Origin: Thoreauomyces humboldtii
Taxonomy: Eukaryota; Chytridiomycota; Chytridiomycetes; Spizellomycetales; Powellomycetaceae
DNA length: 25,671 nucleotides
Assembly: GCA_027596035.1 (NCBI GenBank)
Contig: JADGJA010000086.1
Coordinates: 1-25,671, forward strand
Reading direction: 5' to 3'
Shown here in pieces: positions 1 to 8,571 of the stretch. The notes beneath the pieces are model-generated. The model was not told the DNA's origin. It made no database searches and saw only the letters and a list, made by a program, of their open reading frames with translations. The position numbers were made by a program, and so were the translations under genes. Every line of letters starts with the position of its first letter. Within the stretch, counting starts at the first letter, position 1.

Positions 1-20
1 GACTTGTCCCTCCTCCTCCC

Positions 21-29
21 GTACTGTAC
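21..29. promoter_or_regulatory. GTACTGTAC element upstream of the Sel1 gene
   Basis: Exact GTACTGTAC, 201 bp before the ATG at 231, in the presumed promoter or leader. Confidence 0.4.
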
Positions 30-230
30 TTCCATCGCGACAGTACCATATAGATCTATAGTCTTTTTCTCCGTCTCCCTCTGTGTGTGTCGAGGTCTGT
101 CGTCTCTTCAGAGCGCTATCGTCGGGGTCCGTATCGGAATCAGCACACTTCGTGCTCTTACAGCTCCAGCTTCCTTTCTCTCGTTCTGTTCCGGCGTCCT
201 CTCTCGCTCGCTTTCGCCTCGCTCAAGAGA

Positions 231-2261
231 ATGCTGGCCACAACTTCGTCACGCCCGCGCGCACCTTCCCGCTCCATTTCGGCTTCGACCTTCGTCAGGC
301 CACCAACACCTCACCACACATTCTGGGAGCCTTCTTCGACCGGGCCACGGGGCGTTCCTTCCGTCCACTCGGGTCACTCGGCCTCCTCGCGACGCTCTTC
401 CCTCGATGGGACGAGACCCTCGGGCACGAGGGCGACGGCCAAGCGCTTGTCTCTGGCAGAAGACCTTGAAGACCTCGACTTCTACGTTCCTCCAACTTCT
501 GAGGAACCGCCCGTGGTAGGCAGGCCGTCCGCTTGCGGGGACAGCGATGCGCGTGCCATGCGGAGACTCTCCCGGCCTTCACGGCCCAATTTCTCCGAAG
601 ACGGAAATCCGCCCAAGCGGTCCGCACCTTCTACCCCCACGCCGACCCTGAGCCCGTACACTCGCCGCGAACGCCGTCCAAGTGTAAACAGTCTGACCTC
701 CAGCGAGGGCGAGGGGGAAGGCGACACCCCGTTGCCCCTCGATCCAGCCAACGCCAACCCACAGTCCATTTTCAAGCTGAAGCATTCCGAGGACCGTCTT
801 CAGACTCAGATCCGCATCATCGAAACGATCGACCAACTGAAGCACGCCGCTTACGTGACGAAGACCTTGAGCGAAAGCGCTTCCTCGTTGGACCCTGTAG
901 TGACCGCCGAGCTCAGGACAGCCCAGCGCGACGCGAGGTATAACTATGCCAAGTACCTTGTGGAAAACGTGCGGTACCTCGAACTGGGGGAAAAGGAGCA
1001 CATTGCCGAGGCCATGCTCGTGCTCAAGGAGCTTTGCTCGGAGAAGCATCCCGATGCTCAGTTCACTTATGCCAGTCTTCTGATCACGGGAATTCCCGGA
1101 AGTCGGACACGGCACCGACCCGACTACGAAGCCGCGTTCCCATTGTACCTTGCGGCGTCGGAATCGGGTCATGCCGACGCTTGCTACCATGCCGCTCTCT
1201 GCTACGAGCACGGGAGAGGAACCTCAGCCCAACCGGATCCCGTGCGCGCTGTGAAAAAGTACCGAAAGGCAGCTATCGCGCATCACCCGGGAGCCCTGTA
1301 CCGCCTAGGCACGGTGCTGGCGACGGGCGAGTTGGGACAGCAAAAGAATGCAGCTGCATCCGTCAAGTGGTTCGTCCTGTCCGCGAGATTCGCCACGGCG
1401 AAGCACCCTCACGCATTATATCAACTCGCTCTTCTTCATGAACACGGTGACTCTTCAGGAGTCTTTCCCAATGGTCACGCTGATCCTGCCGAAGCCCTCC
1501 GACTGCTTGTCCGAGCCGCCGATCTCGGGCACGTGGCATCCCAAGTCCGACTAGGTCACTCTTATCAGTTCGGGGACCTGGGAGCACCCGTTGATCCTGC
1601 CGCCTCCATCCGTTCCTACGGTCAGGCCGCAAGGAAAGGATCGGCGGAAGCCATGTATGAGCTCTCAGCCTGGCACTTTACGGGCGCCGAGGATCCCGTT
1701 ACCGGTACTCCCGTCCTTCCGGTCGACGAACGGGAAGCCTACCTGTGGGCGCGAAGAGCCGCCGAACGCGGACTCGCCAAGGCCGAGTACGCCGTCGGAT
1801 TCTACTCGGAGACGGCGGTTGGCGTCCCACGGGACATGGACGAGGCTCTTTCCTGGTACACCCTCGCGGCCACCCACGGGGACGACCACGCCATCGCCAG
1901 ACTCAAGGGTTCCCAACCCACGAGTCCCGCCGATCCAGCCATCCTCGCGGCCGTCGTCGGCGAACTCGACGCACTCTCCCTGTCGGGCGTCAGCGGTGCG
2001 GCTGCTGCAGCGTCCGTCTCCGCGGCGGCACCGTCCGTGCCACATCCTGCGAGATCTGTGCAAAGCAAGCTCACCGAAGAACAGCAACAGAGGGTCAGCA
2101 ATGCACCGTCCTCGGCTTCCACGGATTATCACTTTCCGCCCCTCGACGGAACCAAGCTGAGGAGAGAGGGCCTTGACAGGCTTTATACAGTTCGAGCGTA
2201 TCGCAGGCTTCGTAACCAGGTGTCGGAAAGACGTAGTCTCAGGAAGGCCGGTGGACTTTGA
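231..2261 (+). CDS. Skt5/Chs4-like Sel1-repeat protein (chitin synthase activator family)
   Basis: Single-exon gene, 676 aa. The frame is open further upstream, but only from a GTG. The first in-frame ATG, at 231, has A at -3 and follows a pyrimidine-rich leader, so I start there. Residues 1-175 are Ser/Pro/Arg-rich and probably disordered. A conserved lead-in (around KLKHSEDRLQTQ) follows at 178-235. About eight Sel1-like helical repeats occupy 236-560, seen as recurring patterns such as AAFPLYLAASESGHADACYH and EALSWYTLAATHGDDHA. An Ala/Ser linker and a basic tail end in KAGGL. In yeasts, Skt5/Chs4 binds chitin synthase III and activates it at the plasma membrane or bud neck; Shc1 is the sporulation paralogue. 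Prenylated Skt5 proteins end in a CaaX box, which is absent here, so a Shc1-like or otherwise unprenylated member is possible. The family is secure; the exact orthologue is inferred. Confidence 0.82.
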   Translation: MLATTSSRPRAPSRSISASTFVRPPTPHHTFWEPSSTGPRGVPSVHSGHSASSRRSSLDGTRPSGTRATAKRLSLAEDLEDLDFYVPPTSEEPPVVGRPSACGDSDARAMRRLSRPSRPNFSEDGNPPKRSAPSTPTPTLSPYTRRERRPSVNSLTSSEGEGEGDTPLPLDPANANPQSIFKLKHSEDRLQTQIRIIETIDQLKHAAYVTKTLSESASSLDPVVTAELRTAQRDARYNYAKYLVENVRYLELGEKEHIAEAMLVLKELCSEKHPDAQFTYASLLITGIPGSRTRHRPDYEAAFPLYLAASESGHADACYHAALCYEHGRGTSAQPDPVRAVKKYRKAAIAHHPGALYRLGTVLATGELGQQKNAAASVKWFVLSARFATAKHPHALYQLALLHEHGDSSGVFPNGHADPAEALRLLVRAADLGHVASQVRLGHSYQFGDLGAPVDPAASIRSYGQAARKGSAEAMYELSAWHFTGAEDPVTGTPVLPVDEREAYLWARRAAERGLAKAEYAVGFYSETAVGVPRDMDEALSWYTLAATHGDDHAIARLKGSQPTSPADPAILAAVVGELDALSLSGVSGAAAAASVSAAAPSVPHPARSVQSKLTEEQQQRVSNAPSSASTDYHFPPLDGTKLRREGLDRLYTVRAYRRLRNQVSERRSLRKAGGL

Positions 2262-2292
2262 ACGGAAAACCCAAACTGGTCGTCGTCTGTCT

Positions 2293-2301
2293 GTACTGTA
2301 C
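2293..2301. promoter_or_regulatory. GTACTGTAC element in the Sel1 gene 3' flank
   Basis: Exact GTACTGTAC within TGTACTGTACA, 31 bp after the stop at 2261, so in the 3' UTR. Confidence 0.4.
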
Positions 2302-2691
2302 ATTGGGGTTAGACTCCCCCACTTTTTAATCCTTTGTTTAACAATGTAACTTTTGAAATATAATTTCGTATAATCATCCGTGAAATATAAAACTGAACAT
2401 CATACAGTATGCTGCGATGCTTCGGAGGCGAATTCAGGCTCTGCGCCGAGCCTGATACAGTAGATCAACTTTTGCCATAGGGCGGTCCACAGGTTCAGCA
2501 ACGGATATCGATGCGCAGTTTTGGGATGGGTTTGGGCCTGGTCGAGTCCTTTTTTCGCCAGCGGCATGGATACGGTGTCGCACCAGACAGCAGCTTGAAT
2601 TGCGGTAGGAACCCGAAAAGCCATGAAGCGTCTTTTCCCTTCTTCTTCTTTGGGGGATGGGATCGAAAATAGTAACCGCACGAGATTCGGG

Positions 2692-2698
2692 TATAAAA
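2692..2698 (+). promoter_or_regulatory. TATA box for the gene at 2830
   Basis: Perfect TATAAAA in the context GGGTATAAAAGTGG, 138 bp upstream of the ATG at 2830. The spacing allows a short 5' UTR. It supports transcription to the right and helps the case that the small downstream ORF is real. Confidence 0.5.
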
Positions 2699-2801
2699 GT
2701 GGCATGGGGGTCACGCTCCCCTCGTGCTTGTGATATCGGGCGTCTCTTGCAAGAGATAATCGCACGGACTTTGAAAACCAACGAAAATCCCAAGGGCAAA
2801 C

Positions 2802-2813
2802 TACTGTACTGTA
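2802..2813. promoter_or_regulatory. Variant GTACTGTAC element before the 2830 gene
   Basis: TACTGTACTGTA shares the 8-mer TACTGTAC and ends 16 nt before the ATG at 2830. Confidence 0.35.
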
Positions 2814-2829
2814 TCAGTGTACCGCAATC

Positions 2830-3165
2830 ATGTCCGCCGCATCCATCACCCGCTCGGTCCTCTCCCGCATGCGAGTCTCCTCCCGTTCAGCATCGACCTG
2901 GTCCTCCTGGGCCACGAAGGAGGAGTGCTTCCACCCCAAAGCGCCTTCCAGCAAACGACCTTCCTCCGCATCCTCCTCCACCACGTCCGCATCGTCCGAC
3001 AGAGACCATGATGATGATGATCATCTTCATCATCGCGAGAGGACCATCTTCGACGACGTGGACCTCACGCTCAACAGGAAGGGACGCGTCCACATGGAAT
3101 TCGAGCGGAGTCGGGAACACGCCACGAACGTCGACGAAGCTCGAATGGACGCGAAGAGCCACTGA
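2830..3165 (+). CDS. Small hypothetical protein, possibly with a mitochondrial presequence
   Basis: Unspliced ORF of 111 aa; no family recognised. The first about 28 residues (starting MSAASITRSVLSRMRVSSRS) are rich in Ser and Arg with no acidic residues, as in mitochondrial targeting peptides. A Ser-rich linker follows, then a Asp/His cluster (DRDHDDDDHLHH, residues 58-69), then a charged segment (TIFDDVDLTLNRKG) and a basic end. The ATG has T at -3, which is weak. Support comes from the upstream TATA box and two AATAAA signals 286 nt after the stop. The Asp/His cluster comes from a GAT/CAT-rich, partly palindromic DNA stretch, so it may be simple-sequence expansion. An unseen intron or a shorter model is possible. 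Confidence 0.45.
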   Translation: MSAASITRSVLSRMRVSSRSASTWSSWATKEECFHPKAPSSKRPSSASSSTTSASSDRDHDDDDHLHHRERTIFDDVDLTLNRKGRVHMEFERSREHATNVDEARMDAKSH

Positions 3166-3678
3166 AAGAGAAGGCATCAACCCGACCCCCAAACCCACCC
3201 ACAACCTTGCTTTTTGACCCCCTTGTGCCGTCTTTCCCCTCCTTTTTCTTTTTCACTACCCATTTCGGGTTTCCCCTGGTTCCGTGCGAGACAGGGCCTT
3301 CGGGACGAGACGACGACGTGCGACCTTTTTTTTTTTCTCTCTGTCTCTCCCTCGTTTTGGTTCGGCTGGTACCGTTCTTTCTGTGTTTTTTTTGGGGGGG
3401 AGAACGACGACGCTTCGCGAGGCTATGGACATGTCGCACGCCAGGCTTCCAATAAAGCAATAAAAGAAGAAAAAAAAACGATACAAAAGCAGACTGCTGT
3501 GGTGTGGGCTGACGGAACGTGCGAAGGCTTTCATTAGATGTCATGGACAGAAGGGCAGACAAGGACGAACAAACAGAAAGAATATACAAGCAAGAGAAAG
3601 TGTGGGAAAAAAGTGGGGTATCGTCGGATAGAAAGAGTGCCAAGAAAGAAGGCGGATGGGAAAGGGGACTCCTTTCCC
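3166..3678. other. Convergent intergenic region
   Basis: It separates the 3' ends of a plus-strand and a minus-strand gene. It contains long pyrimidine and T-runs (3329-3338, 3384-3391), a G-run, an A-run (3469-3478) and the poly(A) signals listed separately. Frames on both strands here are dominated by homopolymers, and I see no protein signal. Confidence 0.5.
3451..3464 (+). terminator. Tandem poly(A) signals
   Basis: Two AATAAA hexamers at 3451-3456 and 3459-3464, followed by an A-rich stretch. They would serve the plus-strand gene ending at 3165. Confidence 0.5.
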
Positions 3679-4393
3679 CTAGTTGGAGTACTGCGAGAGC
3701 TCCGGGTCCTGGAGATAAATCATCCCCCTGTCGACCGCCACGTTGAGACCGAGGGATCTGAAGCAGGACGATCCCACCACTCCCTCCGAGTACTGGGTGT
3801 TTTTGAATGCGGCGGGAAGTTCGTAGACGTTCGAGATGGTGCCTTCCCTGCCGAAGATGATGGCGACGACGGGAGAGTATCTATACACGTAAGTGCGAAA
3901 CAAGAAAGTCAGCGTCCCGTCCAAAACAAACAAGAAAAAAACAAAAAGGGGTAGCACGTATTTTCCCATCGCCGCACCTCTGAACGCTTCCGTAGACGGT
4001 ATCTGCCTCGCCCATGGGAGCCAAGTTCAGGGCCTCGGCGTCCTCGGGTCTCAGGAAGATTCCTCCGACGTCCCCCATGTGGACGAAGGGGTCGATCCGC
4101 AGGACGGACAGTTCCACGTCGGTGGCGGGAGGCGAGTTCTGCACGCGGTCGTCCACGATGATGGGGATGAGGCGAGCGTGTGACTGACGACCGTTGCGGC
4201 TGCTGCCGTTGTGCGTGGCTCCCGGGTTGACGAGGATGAGGGGGTGACGGTTGGGAAGGGTGGGAGGCAGGAAGGAGAGAGCCAGAGGGGTGCGTTTGCT
4301 CTTCTGGCCGACGACCCCTCGAGCGGCGGCGCTCTGGGGGAAGAAGAGGTTGGAGGAGGACGAGGAGCTGGCAAACGTCTTTGTGCGGTCCAT
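3679..4393 (-). CDS. Two-exon hypothetical protein with a possible degenerate retropepsin-like domain
   Basis: Exons 4393-3978 and 3880-3679, joined across a 97-bp intron (GTGCGG donor, ...GTATAG acceptor). Splicing creates the continuous stretch YGSVQRYSPVVAIIFG; total 205 aa. The first in-frame ATG is at 4393 in a weak context, so a further 5' exon cannot be excluded. Residues 1-60 are Ser/Pro-rich. The rest is beta-rich. The segment HMGDVGGIFLRPEDAEALNL is spaced like the active-site loop and helix of clan AA aspartic proteases (DTGxxG...A..LGL), and VVGSSCFRSLGLNVAVDRG resembles their later hydrophobic glycine and terminal strand. The catalytic DTG is absent. The fold call is a weak visual similarity; the exon model is well supported. 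Confidence 0.55.
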
Positions 4394-4806
4394 GTAATCT
4401 ATCGAGCTCAAGGTAGTTGATGTGTTGGAAAGTGCCGAGTTCGAGGTCGAGGTGCGTGAGTGGAGCTCTGTCGAGGAAAAAAGGATCTGGGGGAAGGTGC
4501 CCGGTGGAGGGGGAGAAGGGTTTATGAGGAAGGTGCGCCAAGGCAAGAATACAGATTTACACGGAGAAGACGGGGGAACACAAGAGGAAAAGGGAAGGGG
4601 GCGGACGGGGGCAGGCAGCGGTCCAACAAGAGCTTATCTGGCGGCGGGAGAACCAAACTGATGACTAACGCGTCCCTTTGTGGTACACATCTCGTCCCCC
4701 TTTCCCACGTGTCACCGTGACGGAGCTCCGGTGGAGCATGACGTGAGAGATTTGCCGGGTAGCTCTCGCTCTCCCCCGGATCGATGAGTCACACACAGAT
4801 CCTCGA
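4394..4806. other. Upstream region of the 3679-4393 gene and 3' flank of the membrane protein gene
   Basis: The minus-strand side is strongly pyrimidine-rich (4561-4620), typical of a fungal 5' leader. A short ORF (ATG at 4739 on the minus strand, about 24 codons) has no features. The regulatory cluster at 4706-4791 is listed separately. Confidence 0.4.
4706..4791 (-). promoter_or_regulatory. Cluster of bHLH- and bZIP-type motifs
   Basis: Within 86 bp there is CACGTG (4706-4711), the inverted repeat GTCAC-C-GTGAC (4711-4721), TGACGTGA (4739-4746) and TGAGTCA (4785-4791). The last is a perfect Gcn4/AP-1 type core. The cluster lies about 313-398 bp upstream of the minus-strand ATG at 4393, a plausible promoter position. 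Factor binding is inferred from motif shape only. Confidence 0.35.
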
Positions 4807-5922
4807 TTATTGAGAACGTTCTCCCTGTTGGATGATGTTACACGTGTATGCAAGTCCACCGTCCCCTTTCCTGACATCCGGCCCAGCCGGAGACGTGACA
4901 CGATCGACCACGGAAGGCATCTTCACCGGCACCAACGCGCCGCTCAACAGCGATTGCGGTTTCTGTCCGAGGCCGCTCCCTTCGCTCCGTGTCCCAAACG
5001 CTTCAAGACCGTCCGGTGTCGAGTGGTCGACGAAGATGTTCCTGATGGTCAATCCGTATCGCAGGTTGGCGGCAGCTCGGAGCACCAGCGTGAGGTTGGT
5101 CACCTGCGAATCGAAGAGTACGGGCTGACCTGTGAAGATGAGGAGCTGAACAAACACGAAGGGTTTTAGTTGCGCTTCATCATCGCCACAAGTGTCCGCA
5201 ACCCCTTCCTTCGCTCCCGCCTACCTTCAAAAGGATGTCGAGTGCGACACTTGCCCACACGACGAAGTACTGCATGAGCAGGTTCCGTCGTATCATCCTC
5301 CTCTGTCCCGGGAAAAGGTCGTCCGCGAGGACCTTCTTCAACAGCAGAACGTCAGAAACCGTGGCAAAGATCTCGGTGGCCAGCACGAGAGCAGCGTTCA
5401 GAGGCTTGTAGACGTGGGCGTTGACGTGGGTCCTGTTGATGCCGATCCCGTCGTGGACGGCGGACGGGAAGGACATCCAGATGGGTAAGAGGAGGACGAT
5501 GGCGAGCGGGTAGAGCGCAAGCCACCACCGGGACGCCGTCCTTCCTCGCGAGATGCTGAACCTCACGATCGTGTTGTGGTTCAGGCAGGCCAGTCCGAGC
5601 TGAACGCCTACGAAGATGATCATCACGCAAGCGTCTTGCAGCTGATCCAGTCGAAAGCCGTGAGTGGCGCGTGAAAGGACTGGAACGAGCTCGTTTCTCG
5701 TACCTGCCAGTACATTTGCGTTGCTGTGAGACCCAGGGACAAGAGGCCCGCCGCCGCAACGAGGAGACATAGTCCGTTGAGGAACCTCTGTCGGTCCCTG
5801 TCGTGGACGAGCCGAAAGGAGCAGCCGTGCGAAGTCAGTCGCTGGAAGGCCAGACAGGCCACAAGACCGCATACGAAGGCGCCGGCTTCGAGTGGGATAA
5901 TCTCTTGGACGGGTATAGTCAT
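4807..5922 (-). CDS. Polytopic membrane protein, about seven TM segments, family not recognised
   Basis: Three exons: 5922-5704, 5641-5225 and 5145-4807. The introns are 62 bp (GTACGA...GATCAG) and 79 bp (GTAGGC...GTTCAG, with CTAA upstream of the acceptor), both in phase 0. The product is 324 aa. Hydrophobic segments: two in exon 1 (around GAFVCGLVACLAF and GLCLLVAAAGLLSLGL), four in exon 2 (CVMIIFVGVQLGLACL, WLALYPLAIVLLLPIW, ALVLATEIFATVSDVLLL, LLMQYFVVWASVALDILL) and a seventh, more polar one in exon 3 (LTLVLRAAANLRYGLTI). The third to seventh segments cross both splice junctions without a break, which supports the model. The C-terminal about 65 residues are hydrophilic. It looks like fungal seven-TM proteins of unknown role; I cannot assign a ligand or call it a proven receptor. 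Confidence 0.72.
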
Positions 5923-5979
5923 GGCTAATGAAGGAAATGGACTGGAGCAATAGAATGTCCCGAAGCATCCTGCTCATAA

Positions 5980-5998
5980 GTACAGTACAGTAAAGTAC
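5980..5998. promoter_or_regulatory. GTACTGTAC element upstream of the seven-TM gene
   Basis: GTACAGTAC at 5980-5988 reads GTACTGTAC on the minus strand, 57 nt upstream of the minus-strand ATG at 5922. It is followed by a partial copy (AGTAAAGTAC). Confidence 0.4.
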
Positions 5999-6101
5999 GA
6001 GCTTCGTAAGTGAGCAGAAGTGAGATGGAAAAGAAGTGCATGAAAACGGCTCAGACAGGCAAAAGATGAGAAATTCATCTGGCAGCTGCTGTCACGCGCG
6101 C

Positions 6102-6130
6102 CTACCCCACACAAAAAAAAGGTGGGGTAG
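6102..6130. repeat. Inverted repeat with A-rich loop
   Basis: CTACCCCAC (6102-6110) and GTGGGGTAG (6122-6130) form a perfect 9-bp stem around an 11-nt loop that is mostly A. GTGGGG/CCCCAC cores next to an A-run resemble binding sites of C2H2 zinc-finger repressors such as Mig1. That reading is inference. Confidence 0.55.
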
Positions 6131-6317
6131 CACTATGTTGGAACGGTTCCCTAACCCTTACAACCGTCGTTCCTCCCTCCTCTTGTTCTCCCCGGACGGA
6201 CCCTGTACATCCTTTCCTCTAGTCAATCCATATACAGAATCCTTGGCTCAACGGCTGACCACACAATCCGCTACACTTTACATCAATCCCGCTTGCTAAC
6301 CAACGCGCACCAGCGGC

Positions 6318-6986
6318 ATGGACGGTCTTGCACGAGGACTGGGCGCGGTTTCCTTGCGGAGCGAGACGAGCATCCCATATCTTCCCACTGAGGTGCTCGT
6401 CCTCATTCTCAACAACCTATCCATTGTCGATCTTCGACGCATCTGCGGACGCGTCTGCCGGACCTGGCGCAAGATCTCGAACGACCTTCTCCGTGAGAGG
6501 CTTGTTGGACGTCCTGCGAACGTCTGGTTCTATTCATGTCAGAAGCACGAGCGTCGGTCGCGAAACACCTTCTTCGATATCACATCGGTGAACTCAGCAG
6601 GAAAAGTCATCCTTCATCCCGCGTACTTTGGCTATGGTCCAGGACATTGGGAGGCGGAATGGCCTGTAGAGAACGCCATCCTCATTGATGGTCAGTGGGA
6701 TGAGGACAGGGAGTACAAGAGTCCTGTCCAACACGGCCTTTCAATGCCGTTCAAGGCCAACAACGAAGAAGCGTCGGTCACGTCGGGACCTTTCACCGTC
6801 ACCTATCGATGGGAGGATTCCAAAGGCTGGCCGACCATGAACAGTTTGGTCGTGGTTTCTGTCGAGATCTCTTTAACGGACATGCTCGATTGGCGCCGCG
6901 GTTATGCAGACCCTTCCCCATTGGACTCCTCCTCCGTGGACTTCTCCTCCACGGACTCCTTGGAGACGATAGATTCGTCGGACTGA
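6318..6986 (+). CDS. F-box protein
   Basis: Unspliced, 222 aa, starting at the first ATG after the divergent promoter. Residues about 20-65 form an F-box: YLPTEVLVLILNNLSIVDL followed by RVCRTWRKISND, with the usual Leu-Pro-x-Glu start, Leu/Ile spacing and Trp. F-box proteins bind Skp1 and present substrates to SCF ubiquitin ligases. The middle (70-195) is a beta-rich, Trp/Tyr-containing domain that probably binds the substrate; I recognise no WD, LRR or Kelch pattern. The tail is acidic and Ser/Asp-rich (DPSPLDSSSVDFSSTDSLE), possibly phosphorylated. The next gene starts 120 bp downstream on the same strand. The F-box call is good; the target is unknown. Confidence 0.72.
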   Translation: MDGLARGLGAVSLRSETSIPYLPTEVLVLILNNLSIVDLRRICGRVCRTWRKISNDLLRERLVGRPANVWFYSCQKHERRSRNTFFDITSVNSAGKVILHPAYFGYGPGHWEAEWPVENAILIDGQWDEDREYKSPVQHGLSMPFKANNEEASVTSGPFTVTYRWEDSKGWPTMNSLVVVSVEISLTDMLDWRRGYADPSPLDSSSVDFSSTDSLETIDSSD

Positions 6987-7106
6987 ACATCGACCATTGT
7001 ACGGGCCTTTCGCCCATTCCCTCCCACCTGCAACAAACGATAAACAACAGGGGATAGATACGGATCTGATATACACGGATTCGCCGGACCCGACTAAACT
7101 CTGCGA

Positions 7107-8054
7107 ATGGAAAGGAAGGACACAAGCGAATATGAATTTTTCTCGTTGCTATCTTTGCTGCATCCACAATCACCGGCACAGTTCCCTTCCAGCACCGTGG
7201 TACGATCATTTTGCAGAGGAGCAGCTTGTTTGCTTAACTCAAGCATTGCTTCCCTGTTGAAGCCGAGTCCTCATTATGGTCAACTGTTTGCATCGCAGAT
7301 TGTCGAGGACAACCTCCAGGCTGATAGACGCGACGAAGTGTGTGCCTTGCTTGTGCTTCACGTCATCAACGAGCTTGTGCGCTGGCTTCGCGCGCGTCTG
7401 CAGATCAATGGGCCCGGAGGCAGTGACGGTTTGGCCTCCACTGGTGAAGTGGAGGATGAGATCTTCGGCTTTCGCACAGATTGTTGGCGGGACAACGAAG
7501 TCGGCATCGAGGTGAGACATATTACACGCGCACCCTCGTGAGGGACCGTGTTACGCCTGACCTTTGTCTGATACGTATTTGCATGCCCAGATCCTTGGAT
7601 TGCTTTGGGGACGTGGCAGGGCAATCGATACACTTGAAGATGAGCTCGCGAGATTCTGCACCATGCCACCTGCGGCAATGCAGAGCATCCTTACGGGTAT
7701 GGGAAGCAAAGAAAAGTTGTATCACGGATCAAATTTGGTTCTCATTCATCTTTTCAAGGTGATCTAAGTCGCACGCCCTTTCAAGAGACAGCACCGATTC
7801 CGAACAAATACCCACAAGGCAGCTTGAAAGCAAAATTGTGGAAGAACTCTATTCTGACTACGAGGAGAGTTTGCCATCGCATGAAGATGGTGCGGCCGTG
7901 TGGAGGGGAAAATCCCCTGCCACCGCCCGAACCTGAACCATACGATCCTACTCCCGTGGTTTTGTGCGCTCGAATGAAAGGGTACGCAGAGAGGCGCGGA
8001 AACACTAACACCGAGTCGGGGAAGCCCTGCAAGAAAGCACGGCAGAGGGTGTAG
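7107..8054 (+). CDS. Three-exon hypothetical protein, no family recognised
   Basis: Proposed exons 7107-7511, 7591-7696 and 7759-8054, with introns of 79 bp (GTGAGA...GCCCAG) and 62 bp (GTATGG...TTCAAG), giving 268 aa. The first junction is well supported, joining RDNEVGIE to ILGLLWGRGRAIDTLEDE. The second is less certain: without it the protein would end after HLFKVI at 7767 (about 193 aa); with it a 76-codon downstream frame is captured. Exon 1 is largely helical, with a hydrophobic core (VCALLVLHVINELVRWLRAR) and an acidic stretch. Exon 3 has a Pro/Glu run (PPPEPEPYDPTP) and ends in the basic cluster KPCKKARQRV, a possible nuclear localisation signal. The tight same-strand spacing to the F-box gene may be chance. 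Confidence 0.5.
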
Positions 8055-8571
8055 TTGTTCATACGTATTATCCATTTGTTGTATGGGACTGGAATGTTCC
8101 GACCGAATGGGTGCGGCGAGGCGGCCTTTGGACGTTTGGCCTACGGAATCTGTGCGGATCCTCGCACCATATGGGATGGCTGTCAGTTCCGCTGCACTTT
8201 CTGACGGCTCGTCCGAGCAAAGCGATCATGGTGAATGCTAGCCGACCCCTCCTCTAGTAACCACGGTGTCTCAGGACGAACACTGGATGACCTTCCAAAG
8301 AAATGATCGTTCTATATCGAAGCCTGAAGCCTAGCGGTAACTGTCGAACAGGTCGGATCTCATGAGGGATTCGGCAAGTTCTTCGACCTCGCCCGTTGAT
8401 AGTGCAAGCGGATAACGGTATACAGGGGCCACTAGCCGTCTAGTCTAGTACATTTGATTTTGGTACTGGCACTAAGACGATCCGCCGAAGCCATCGAAGT
8501 CCGCCGGCGAACTGCAACATCTCATTTTACGAAGCTGGCAGCAAAGTTTCCGCCTTTCCTTCACGAGAACC

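Larger units (their letters stand above)
2262..2829. other. Intergenic region: 3' UTR of the Sel1 gene and promoter of the next gene
   Basis: No convincing gene. The left part is AT-rich, with several TAA/ATAAT stretches around 2330-2395 that suit a 3' end. The right part holds a TATA box at 2692-2698 and a CTACTGTACTG element just before the ATG at 2830. A minus-strand frame (ATG near 2627, about 74 codons) is open but shows no family features. Confidence 0.5.
5923..6317. promoter_or_regulatory. Divergent promoter region
   Basis: 395 bp between the divergent starts of the seven-TM gene (minus) and the F-box gene (plus). It contains the GTACAGTAC element at 5980-5988 on the left and a hairpin at 6102-6130 near the middle. 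I see no gene here. Confidence 0.5.

Noticed and set aside
87..230. Upstream extension of the Sel1-repeat protein from position 87
   Set aside because: It begins with GTG, runs through a pyrimidine-rich leader and adds a sequence unlike the family. The first ATG at 231 has a better context.
2400..2627. Minus-strand ORF of about 74 codons
   Set aside because: No family features, no clear promoter on that strand, and it overlaps the 3' UTR and promoter of plus-strand genes.
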